In this document: in pieces, positions 24,742 through 31,768 of the stretch
Layout of the letters: every line of letters starts with the position of its first letter
How positions within the stretch are numbered: position 1 is the stretch's first letter
Assembly: GCA_009780115.1 (NCBI GenBank)
Contig: WRAQ01000035.1
Location: 1-34,758, forward strand
DNA length: 34,758 bases
Reading direction: 5' to 3'
Source: Lachnospiraceae bacterium
Lineage (GTDB): Bacteria > Bacillota > Clostridia > Lachnospirales > Lachnospiraceae
Made by a program: the position numbers and the translations under genes
Notes under the pieces: generated by a model
What the model was told of the DNA's origin: nothing
The model's database searches: none
Seen by the model: only the letters and a program-made list of their open reading frames with translations

Positions 24742-24981
24742 AAACCGCCGTCCCTTGCTCACACAAGGGAACCCTGTACGGCGGTTTTGCTTGTCAGGGG
24801 GATTCCCCCGTCAACTTCGTTTACTTCCCCCTTTTCGTGGGATATCCCACACCCTTATAATTTTCTTTTTGCCACCGATTTGAGTTCGTATCGGTGGTAA
24901 TGAAGCCCTCGGCAGAGCCCACGCTCACTTTCGGCGTAGCCAAAGTGTCAGAGTGGGTCATATACTTTGAAAAAGTATATG
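24742..24981. other. Stem-loop-dense region, candidate oriT
   Basis: Six stem-loops in 240 bp fill most of this 404-bp gap: AAACCGCCGT/ACGGCGGTTT enclosing CCCTTG/CAAGGG; GGGGG/CCCCC (24797-24809); the 14-bp palindrome GTGGGATATCCCAC (24837); CCACCGAT/ATCGGTGG (24872-24897); CACTTT-c-GGC/GCC-AAAGTG (24926-24947) within CCCAC/GTGGG; and CATATACTT/AAGTATATG (24959-24981). It lies about 1 kb before the relaxase gene. Such clusters fit an origin of transfer or single-strand origin; a structured RNA is the alternative. Confidence 0.5.
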
Positions 24982-25025
24982 TTTGTAAAGAAAACCCTTT
25001 CGTAACAACTGTTATTTATAATTAT

Positions 25026-25825
25026 TTACCGTCTCCGTAACTTCTTATATTTCTTTGATTTTTGCAATGCTTTCAATAAAATACCAATCTCATCTTTTGT
25101 CAATTCTGTGAGATTCAAATCAAGCTGTTTTGCTAAATAGGTCATCTTCCATCGCGCTTGTTCCTCGTTCTCTTGTTGTGCCGGATAATCATCTAAAGCG
25201 TTTTCTATATCCTTTAAAACTTTTTCCTGTTCATCGGAAAGAGCATCTTTTTTATGAGCATCAAACAAACTTTTCAAGATAACATTGAATCGTTCTGAAA
25301 TGCGATATCGCAAATACTCATCTTCATTAACCGCCGTTTCCTTTAGCAAAGTAATAATGTTATCATTTTCTGCAACATCATAATTATTCTTGATAGCATT
25401 TTCAGCGATTTTATAAATAGCGTTCATCGTATTTATTTGCGGTGATATTTTTCTGTCAATGTAAATTTCCATCGCGTCCATTAATGCCGAAAAATTCGGA
25501 TGCGATATCAGTTCACTTACTAAACGATTATTTATTTTTTCACCCTTTAATATTTCGATAGCGTCATCGGAAAGATTAAGTGCATCAATCTCAATATGTC
25601 GGTACTGTCGGTTATCGGTGAGACCGAAAAGATAATCTGCTGATATATCATAAAACCTCACGAGTGTCGCTATATCTTGATAACCGACACGCAATCCTCT
25701 TGCCCCTCTGCTCTCTGTAATGTGGATAAGGGAATGCTTGTTGCTTCGGCTAATTCAGATAGCGTTATTTTCTTTTCGTCGCGTAGGTCACGCAGTTTTT
25801 CTTGTAATGTTAGTTTTGTTTTCAA
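25026..25825 (-). pseudogene. XRE-family regulator, frameshifted
   Basis: The N-terminal HTH, KLRDLRDEKKITLSELAEAT and SIPLSTLQRAEG, is read from TTG 25825 (GGTGG upstream) but stops at 25670. The rest, RVGYQDIATLVRFYDISADY followed by LFGLTDNRQ, then LNLSDDAIEILK and a helical C-terminal domain to RRR at 25026, is in another frame. The two halves together match a full XRE regulator of the type found on Bacillota mobile elements, so one indel near 25690-25715 breaks the gene. TTG 25694 could still start the C-terminal part without a HTH. A sequencing error is possible. An extended -10 (TGGTATAAT, 25874-25882) precedes it, divergent from the relaxase. Confidence 0.75.
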
Positions 25826-26001
25826 AATAGCCACCTTTTACATTTGTAATACGAATAACAGATTGCACCAACTATTATACCACAAAATCCACCTTTTTCA
25901 TATTCGGGAAAATAGCGTTTTTTTTATTGAAATCCCGATTTTAGGATATACGGAATAAACAATCATTTATTGCTATGCTGATATCAAGGAGCGATAAAAC
26001 C

Positions 26002-27147
26002 GTGAAGATTTATAGAAGCGTAGTCCGTAATCAAGCCTATCCCAAGAGCAATTTCAGCATTAGGGAGCGGCACAACGAAAGATTGAACGAAAGTTATGGC
26101 AATGGTGATATACTGCCGGAGCGTTCGGTTTTTAATGTTCATTTTAAGTCATGTGACGGCTACGAGCAAACATTTAACCGCATGGTTGATGATGGAATTA
26201 TTAGCTTGCGTGGTTTGAAATCGGATGCAAAAGTTTTCGATGAATTAATCTTCGACGTAAACAGCGCATACTTTGAAAATAATGGCGGTTATGATTATGC
26301 CAAAAAATTCTTTGCCGAAGCGTACCAGTTGGCAATCAAGGAAGCCGGTGGGGAAGAATATATTTTATCAGCGGTGCTTCATGCTGATGAACGTAATAAA
26401 GCTCTCTCCGAACAGTATGGACATGATATATTCCATTACCATTTGCACGTTGTTTATGTTCCTGTGGTTGATAAGGAAATCAAATGGTCAAAGCGGTGCA
26501 AAGACCCTAATCTCGTTGGTACAGTCAAGGAAACTATTAAACAAGTCAGCCATTCAAAAAAATGGCCGCGCTTCAATGACGAGCAAGGTCGTTTTATAAA
26601 CAGCTATTCGCTTCTTCAAGACCACTTTTACGAGCACATGAAATCGGCAGGTTATACCGATTTTGAGCGTGGCGAACGTGGCAGTACCGCCAAACATTTG
26701 AGCGTTCTTGAATATAAAACGCGAAAGGAAACTGAACGCGCTACCACTCTCGCCATCAAAGTCAAACAGAAACAAGAAACCGCTATTGCTCTTGATAAAA
26801 AAGTTGAAAAATCAAGGGAGCGGTTAAATAGCTTATCGGATAAAATCAGCATAAAAACAAAAGTGACAGCGACTATTGCCGAAATTAATGCAATCGGAAA
26901 ACCAACTTTGCTTGGTGGTGTTACTGTTACCGCCGATGAAATGACGAAACTTAAAACTCTCGCTAAAAAGTGCGTGACCATCGAGGATAAAACCGCAGAA
27001 CTAAAACAGAAACTTAAAGTAACGCAGAGCAAACTCGAAGAAACACAAAAACAGCTTGATGAAGAAATCAAAAAACGTCCATCCTTTAGAGAAAATTTAT
27101 CGATCAGCAAGTTTATTGCTGCCATGCGCCGCGCCCCGAAACGTTAA
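26002..27147 (+). CDS. MobV/Pre-type relaxase (plasmid recombination enzyme family)
   Basis: A 381-residue mobilization relaxase that would nick oriT and lead the single strand into a recipient via a helper's conjugation machinery. The N-terminus has the FSIRERHNERLNESYGN signature, and the metal-binding histidines are in HYHLHVVYVPV, downstream of LHADERN. The C-terminal third is coiled coil (ERATTLAIKVKQKQETAIAL onward, then LKQKLKVTQSKLEETQKQLD). I prefer GTG 26002, with AAGGAG 10 nt before it, over ATG 25975, which has none. It is divergent from the XRE gene and its stop overlaps a 29-codon ORF. Confidence 0.9.
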   Translation: MKIYRSVVRNQAYPKSNFSIRERHNERLNESYGNGDILPERSVFNVHFKSCDGYEQTFNRMVDDGIISLRGLKSDAKVFDELIFDVNSAYFENNGGYDYAKKFFAEAYQLAIKEAGGEEYILSAVLHADERNKALSEQYGHDIFHYHLHVVYVPVVDKEIKWSKRCKDPNLVGTVKETIKQVSHSKKWPRFNDEQGRFINSYSLLQDHFYEHMKSAGYTDFERGERGSTAKHLSVLEYKTRKETERATTLAIKVKQKQETAIALDKKVEKSRERLNSLSDKISIKTKVTATIAEINAIGKPTLLGGVTVTADEMTKLKTLAKKCVTIEDKTAELKQKLKVTQSKLEETQKQLDEEIKKRPSFRENLSISKFIAAMRRAPKR

Positions 27148-27236
27148 TGTCAGTAATTGAAGATATCATGCGCAAACCGCCGGAAAGAGAACAGCTATCG
27201 CCAGAACGAAACAGAGGGGAGCGTGATATCCTATGA
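27147..27236 (+). CDS. 29-residue translationally coupled small ORF
   Basis: Starts within the relaxase stop (TAATG) and ends within the integrase start (ATGA), giving MSVIEDIMRKPPEREQLSPE and nine more residues. The double overlap in a row suggests it is translated, either as a small protein or as a coupling device between relaxase and integrase. I recognise no family. Confidence 0.5.
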   Translation: MSVIEDIMRKPPEREQLSPERNRGERDIL

Positions 27237-28446
27237 TTTCAACAAACATCAACGAAATTAACATGGAATCATTGCAATCTGCTCTCTCGCATGATAGACT
27301 TTCTTTGTCGGATGTATCGGAATTGTTGTTAAAGATGAAAAACAAAAACGATATCAAAGCAAAGTACCTTGACAAAATAAAAGCGCGAAAAGACGGTAGA
27401 CAATTCTACGTTTATATTGACAGGGCTACCCAAATTACGGCGGCTACATACGATTCATTAATTGACAAGCTCTATGAAATGGAATATGGAAAGCTAAGTT
27501 CAACGATAGCAGACCTTTACCCCGAATGGCTCATCTGGAAAAGAGATTACACCAGTATTTCAGTTAAATCCTTAAAAGAGTATTCTAACGATTGGAAAAA
27601 GTATCTGATGGATGAGGATATCGTAAATGTTCCGATTGTTAATCTGAAAATTAAGGATTTTACCAATCTATTCCGAAAAATGGACGAAAGACCGTATTCT
27701 CACCAGAAAGCATTTCAATAACATCAAGAGCTTGTTAAATGGCGTATTCAGCTATGCTATTGAGATGAAATAGTTGAGCGTAATCCTATTAAGGAAGTAG
27801 ATTGTCGGCAGTTCACATTTAAGCCTGTCAATAATTCCGATGATGTATTCACAATCAAAGAGCGTCAAATAATACTCGATTATCTGAAAGATAATGATGA
27901 TATGTATTCGCTGGCGATTCAATTCGATTTTCATGTGGTGATGAGAATAGGCGAATTATTGGCTCTCCGTTTTGAAGATATCGAGGGCGATTATATTCAT
28001 ATCCAAGCCCAAAGACTTACCGATTTTACCATGAACGATGATTTGAGCTTTCAACCGCGAGAATATGTTAATGCCAATCATATCAAGGGTCATACCAACG
28101 ATGGCTTCCGCTACCAACCTTTGACACCAAAAGCTAAAGAAATTTTGGAAAAGGTTAAGGAAAAAAATCCAAACGGAAAATATATCTTTATGACCGATGG
28201 ACATCAATTAACAGCCGATACGTTTAATGACCGATTGCATAGATATTGTCGGAAGGCGGGTGTTAAAGGTCGTTCAAGCCACAAAATAAGGTTTACCGTC
28301 GCATCAACCCTTTAGCCAGCGTAATGCCCTTAACCTCATTACAAAGGCTTCTGGGACACACTACGGCGGCTATGACGATGCACTATTTACGCCAAGTTAA
28401 ACCAATCGAAGAAACAAGCGATATTATGTGTTCCGTCTTAGGTTAA
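27233..28446 (+). pseudogene. Tyrosine integrase with three frameshifts
   Basis: The N-terminal SAM-like and core-binding region reads to MDERPYSHQKAF, then the frame shifts near 27716 into NNIKSLLNGVFSYAIEM, shifts again near 27767 into IVERNPIKEVDCRQFTFKPV and shifts a third time near 28310. All catalytic elements can be read across the pieces: R in MRIGELLAL, HKIR, LLGHTT and the tyrosine in MTMHYLRQV. Without the indels it would be about 400 residues. It ends just before the arm repeats and the tRNA, the standard place. Integrases of this type insert into tRNA 3' ends. Three indels make sequencing error alone less likely. Confidence 0.88.
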
Positions 28447-28473
28447 AAGCCAAAAAGCCAGTAATAATGCGGA

Positions 28474-28492
28474 GTACATGCAAGTACATGCA
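28474..28492. repeat. Arm-type direct repeats, integrase end
   Basis: GTACATGCA at 28474-28482 and 28484-28492 (10-bp step), between the integrase stop and the att core. Confidence 0.65.
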
Positions 28493-28504
28493 AATTTGAG
28501 CAAA

Positions 28505-28545
28505 GAAAAAACAGCCAGAACGCCCTGTTCACAAGGCTTCCAGCT
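28505..28545 (-). terminator. Terminator of tRNA-Thr supplied by the island
   Basis: AGCCAGAACGCCCTG and CAAGGCTTCCAGCT pair with a few G-U steps and one bulge, loop TTCA; the minus strand continues into TTTTTTC. Confidence 0.7.
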
Positions 28546-28579
28546 ATCTTCTGTCAAAGCTCCCGACCGGATTCGAACC
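28538..28579. other. Proximal att site
   Basis: The 42-bp repeat shared with 18872-18913. Its right half is the acceptor 3' strand and T-arm of the intact tRNA-Thr, so integration kept the tRNA functional. Confidence 0.8.
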
Positions 28580-28630
28580 GGTGACCTGCTCATTACGAAT
28601 GAGCTGCTCTGCCAACTGAGCCACGGAAGC
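28558..28630 (-). tRNA. trnT: tRNA-Thr (anticodon CGT)
   Basis: A complete cloverleaf: acceptor GCTTCCG/CGGGAGC, D-stem GCTC/GAGC, anticodon stem GCTCA/TGAGC with loop TTCGTAA (anticodon CGT, reads ACG), short variable loop, T-arm ACCGG-TTCGAAT-CCGGT. CCA is not encoded. It is the insertion site of the island. Confidence 0.97.
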
Positions 28631-28663
28631 CCGCTGCGGCTTAAATTGCCGTCAACTTTTATT

Positions 28664-28692
28664 ATTATAGCGGTACTTTCTATTTTTAGCAA
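28664..28692 (-). promoter_or_regulatory. Promoter of tRNA-Thr
   Basis: TTGCTA (28687-28692) and TATAAT (28664-28669), minus strand, spacer 17 bp; the start would be about 27 nt before the tRNA. The -35 overlaps the end of the membrane-protein gene. Confidence 0.75.
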
Positions 28693-29099
28693 GCGGTTTG
28701 TTTATCTTTTACTTTGCTTCCCAACCATAACAGAATAATACATGCTATATTCGCTATTGCCGGTATCCAAAAAGTCCCTGCCGTGCCCGAATCATTCAAA
28801 GATGAAGAAACTGCAATTATGCTGACAATTGCCCGGGTAAAATGCAATCCGATAAGCACCAAAGCGGCAGCTTTTATTATTTCCCTATTCTTTTGAAATG
28901 CCATGACAATTAGCGCAATTCCCAGACCTAAATGGTCAGCGGCGACAATATTATAATTAAATGCGAAAATGGCTTGAGTCATGTTTTCAAGGTTTGAATT
29001 TTTCAAAATAGGCAATTCTCTTGCAATACCGTCCATTGTATGGGTAATCGCTGAAAATACGCCAATAAATCCGACAATAAAATAATACCAATTTTTCAT
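28686..29099 (-). CDS. Four-TM membrane protein of unknown function
   Basis: A 137-residue protein with about four TM helices (YYFIVGFIGVFSAITHT, LGLGIALIVMAF, AALVLIGLHFTRAIVSIIAV, IPAIANIACIILLWLG). I do not recognise the family. Its ATG overlaps the stop of the MerR gene by one base (TAATG), so it is almost certainly co-transcribed with and controlled by MerR, which suggests a small-molecule stress or efflux-related role. No known transporter motif is visible. Confidence 0.82.
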   Translation of the reverse strand: MKNWYYFIVGFIGVFSAITHTMDGIARELPILKNSNLENMTQAIFAFNYNIVAADHLGLGIALIVMAFQKNREIIKAAALVLIGLHFTRAIVSIIAVSSSLNDSGTAGTFWIPAIANIACIILLWLGSKVKDKQTAC

Positions 29100-29539
29100 T
29101 ATTTTTGTCCCTCCCGTAATTCTTTCATTTGTTGAAACATTTTCATAGCCGTTGCATTAATCATTGATATATCGGTTTCACTCTTTTTGCTGCACATGAT
29201 TTCCTCCGTTTCATTAATATACTCAATCATCGATTGAAATACCGTTACTTTTTTAGTTAACTCTTCTCTTTTCTTTTTTAGAAGCGCAAAAATCAAAGGT
29301 AAATTCTCTACGTCGCACGACATCATATACCCGAATAATTGTTTCACTTCTGATAAAGTGAAACCGGTAAAACTCAAAACTTGGATGTACTGCAAACTAA
29401 GAACATCTTGTGCAGTATAGCTTCGGTAATTATTTACCCCTCGTTCCGGGCAAACAAGCCCTAACTTGTCATAGTACCTTAATGTATCTTTAGATATTTG
29501 CAATAGTTCAGATACTTGCTGAATAGATAATTTCTCCAT
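29099..29539 (-). CDS. MerR-family transcriptional regulator
   Basis: A 146-residue regulator. The N-terminal winged HTH reads LSIQQVSELLQISKDTLRYY, then DKLGLVCPERGVNNYRSYT, followed by LQYIQVLSFTGFTLSEVKQL and a long dimerisation helix. Two cysteines (C75 in SCDVENL, C115 in MCSKK) could sense ligand, but no metal-site pattern is evident. AAAGGAG precedes the ATG. The promoter has the 19-bp spacer with a central palindrome that MerR proteins twist to activate, so it controls itself and the membrane-protein gene. Confidence 0.93.
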   Translation of the reverse strand: MEKLSIQQVSELLQISKDTLRYYDKLGLVCPERGVNNYRSYTAQDVLSLQYIQVLSFTGFTLSEVKQLFGYMMSCDVENLPLIFALLKKKREELTKKVTVFQSMIEYINETEEIMCSKKSETDISMINATAMKMFQQMKELREGQK

Positions 29540-29559
29540 TGCTTACTCCTTTCATTTTC

Positions 29560-29590
29560 ATCCTAACATTGGAGTATACTCCAATGTCAA
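29560..29590 (-). promoter_or_regulatory. MerR-type promoter with 19-bp spacer and palindrome
   Basis: TTGACA (29585-29590) and TAGGAT (29560-29565), minus strand, spacer 19 bp. A perfect 22-bp palindrome (29566-29587, half-site ACATTGGAGTA) fills the spacer and overlaps the -35. Confidence 0.85.
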
Positions 29591-29591
29591 G

Positions 29592-29623
29592 AAAAAAGTT
29601 AACCACTCCAAAAAGAAGTGGTT
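29592..29623 (-). terminator. Terminator of the glgB-mscS-hydrolase operon
   Basis: AACCACT/AGTGGTT stem followed on the minus strand by AAC and six T. Two further stem-loops lie between it and the hydrolase stop: ATCATTG/CAATGAT (29658-29691) and AATCGC/GCGATT (29697-29715). Confidence 0.65.
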
Positions 29624-29733
29624 TATCGTTACTATTCACAGCTTAAGCTGGTTAAAAATCATTGCTGCAGGAGCGATTTCGCAACAATGATGCCCAAATC
29701 GCATAAAACGCGATTCGGCACTTTCGAAAACTC

Positions 29734-30840
29734 TCATCCAACCACTTTACGCAAACAATCAATTAGCACATCAGCGGCACGGCGGTGTGACTTCTCACCG
29801 GGATGCAAGAGGGAGCCTACTGTTTCATTAGTAGTATCCGGCAGTTGCACAAATACCGTTTTCATATCGTTAGCATCTGTTTGATATTTATAGACGGCAT
29901 TGCTAATCGCAAAAGTCAAACCCTGCCCAACCATCCCATATGCCCAGATAATATACGCTTTTTTATTATTTTTGCGAATGATATAAAGAAAATCAATAAC
30001 TGCCTTTTCAAAACGGGCGATATCATCCGGATGGTATGTGCCATTATTATTCATCCGTAATTTAAACGATTCTTTCGTTACCGGGTCAATCCATTCCGGC
30101 TGTTCAAAGGCCCCATTGTCGTTTGACCCCAAATTCACCACGATCACATCCGGTTGCCAGGCGGCGAAGTCATGGGGTTTCGCAGCACCTAAAGCTTCAT
30201 TTACCGAACCTTTAGCAAACCCGCATACTGTCTCATACTTTGCCGGAATATTGCGGCGGGGATTATTGTCCCAACCCGCTATCACACCCCAGCCGCTTTG
30301 TGACAGACAGCGAAACTCAGCATCAAATTCCTTTGCAATCATCACCGTATAATTTAAACTGATTCCCATAAACATCGGGTTCCAGTCGGTTTCGGTAATA
30401 TTACCGTATGTGCCCTCACCGGAGGTAATGCTATCACCAACAAACTCAATTTTCAGTTTTCTTTCAGCAACGGAGTGAAATATGCCATTAGCTTCAAATC
30501 CATGAACCAATAAATGACACAATTCATCATCAGCCATTGCTTGGGTTTCCCGCATAAAAACAATATTTTTTATTGCTGCCGGATTCATTCCGCGAAAAAG
30601 ACATATTTTTTTCCGCCCCTTTGTCAACATCAAGCGGCTCACCATTTCCCCGTTAAACCAAATCGTCGCCCAAGGCTCAATTCCGGCAAAATCTACTTCA
30701 ATATCAATCCATAATTCACTTCCGTTCACATTTACTTCTACCGCACTTCCGTTAAAGAATAACGGCGCCGGATATCTGTTAGGGCTGGTCCGGCCATGTA
30801 GTTTATATTCGCTCATTTCCCGCAGTTCATGATATTTCAT
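29734..30840 (-). CDS. SGNH/GDSL hydrolase (CE2-like esterase)
   Basis: A 368-residue cytoplasmic or non-classically located esterase. An N-terminal beta-rich domain (about 30-125, WIDIEVDFAGIEPWATIWFN) precedes the SGNH domain with FVGDSITSGEGT (catalytic Ser), GSND (VVNLGSNDNG) and the His in LHPGEKSH. This two-domain layout resembles CE2 carbohydrate acetyl esterases. ATG 30840 has AAAGG 8 nt upstream; the longer frame from 30996 runs back into mscS. No signal peptide is seen. It follows mscS after 94 nt. Deacetylation of an oligosaccharide is a guess from family membership. Confidence 0.87.
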   Translation of the reverse strand: MKYHELREMSEYKLHGRTSPNRYPAPLFFNGSAVEVNVNGSELWIDIEVDFAGIEPWATIWFNGEMVSRLMLTKGRKKICLFRGMNPAAIKNIVFMRETQAMADDELCHLLVHGFEANGIFHSVAERKLKIEFVGDSITSGEGTYGNITETDWNPMFMGISLNYTVMIAKEFDAEFRCLSQSGWGVIAGWDNNPRRNIPAKYETVCGFAKGSVNEALGAAKPHDFAAWQPDVIVVNLGSNDNGAFEQPEWIDPVTKESFKLRMNNNGTYHPDDIARFEKAVIDFLYIIRKNNKKAYIIWAYGMVGQGLTFAISNAVYKYQTDANDMKTVFVQLPDTTNETVGSLLHPGEKSHRRAADVLIDCLRKVVG

Positions 30841-30934
30841 AATCAATCCTTTCGTTTCACGCAAATTCACAAAAAGGTTGGCAAACTCAAACCCAAAGGA
30901 ACAAATTTGTCTGTTAAAATAATGTAAATCTTTC

Positions 30935-31768
30935 TTAAAGCCGTAAAACCGGAAGCGCCGCCACCGGCAAGGTAATCCCGGCATTATCAAGGGCAATCTT
31001 TATATTTTCATTCAACCGCCATCTGGTTGGTATCAAATCGGCGGAATTTAACCAGCACCTGACCCCCAGTATAATACCGCCGTAGATTAACTCATCAACA
31101 TAAACGAAATAATCTTTATCCTTTAGAATTGCCGTTTCGTTCTCAAGAACTTCTTTAAGCACCACTTTCGCTTTACTAATATCAGTGTCCGCCGAAACCG
31201 TAAGGCGGATATCAAGGCGCCGCGTTGGATTCGCAGTGACATTCGTCATGCTGGCATTTGCTAAAGTTCCGTTCGGCAAAATAATTTCCCGGTTATCCGG
31301 AGTCCGGAGTTTGGTATAAATAAGGTCAATTTCATCAACTATCCCTTCATTGCCAAACCGGTCTTCGATAATAAAATCGCCGACTTTAAAGGGTTTTAGT
31401 AAGATAATAAGGACACCGCCGGCCAAATTGGAAAGACTGCCTTGAACAGCAAGGCCAACCGCAACCCCGACTGTACCAATTAACGCAGCGATACTGGTTG
31501 CATCAAGGCCGAAACCGCGGGCAATTGTGGCGAACAAAATCAGATAAAGTACTATTTTTATCAAAGAATCAAGAAATTGAATCAAACCTTTTTCGGCATT
31601 GCCGCGGCGCAAAGCCTTTTTAATAATATTACGGATTAAGCGGATAAATTGCATCCCAATCAGAAAAACAACAAATGCAAGCACAACCCGGCCGCCTAGT
31701 TGCAGGGCTTTGTCCGGTAATTCATTTAGATAACGCTGCCAAGCTCCGACATCAACTCCAGTTCCCAT
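30935..31768 (-). CDS. mscS: MscS-family mechanosensitive channel
   Basis: A 277-residue small-conductance channel that releases osmolytes on hypo-osmotic shock. Three TM helices lie in the first 130 residues; the pore helix is VGVAVGLAVQGSLSNLAGG, followed by LIILLKPFKVGDFI and the beta domain with PNG (REIILPNGTLANASMTN). The ATG directly follows the branching-enzyme homologue's TAA with no gap, so the genes are coupled. The length equals the E. coli protein. Confidence 0.93.
   Translation of the reverse strand: MGTGVDVGAWQRYLNELPDKALQLGGRVVLAFVVFLIGMQFIRLIRNIIKKALRRGNAEKGLIQFLDSLIKIVLYLILFATIARGFGLDATSIAALIGTVGVAVGLAVQGSLSNLAGGVLIILLKPFKVGDFIIEDRFGNEGIVDEIDLIYTKLRTPDNREIILPNGTLANASMTNVTANPTRRLDIRLTVSADTDISKAKVVLKEVLENETAILKDKDYFVYVDELIYGGIILGVRCWLNSADLIPTRWRLNENIKIALDNAGITLPVAALPVLRL

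Larger units (their letters stand above)
18872..28579. mobile_element. Integrative mobilizable element inserted at tRNA-Thr
   Basis: About 9.7 kb bounded by 42-bp direct repeats with two mismatches (18872-18913 and 28538-28579). The right copy includes the 3' end of an intact tRNA-Thr; the left copy is a stub ending in GGATTCGAACC. Inside each end lies a pair of GTACATGCA repeats, 57 and 46 bp from the core, which fit integrase arm sites. Gene content fits: integrase next to the tRNA, relaxase, XRE regulator, candidate oriT, two toxin-antitoxin pairs and nucleases. The DNA is visibly more AT-rich than its flanks. The integrase and XRE genes are frameshifted, so it is probably immobile or needs help in trans. 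Confidence 0.85.

Noticed and set aside
26652-27125. A 157-residue frame antisense to the relaxase gene
   Set aside because: Ser/Val-rich shadow of the coiled-coil coding region, without a ribosome binding site.
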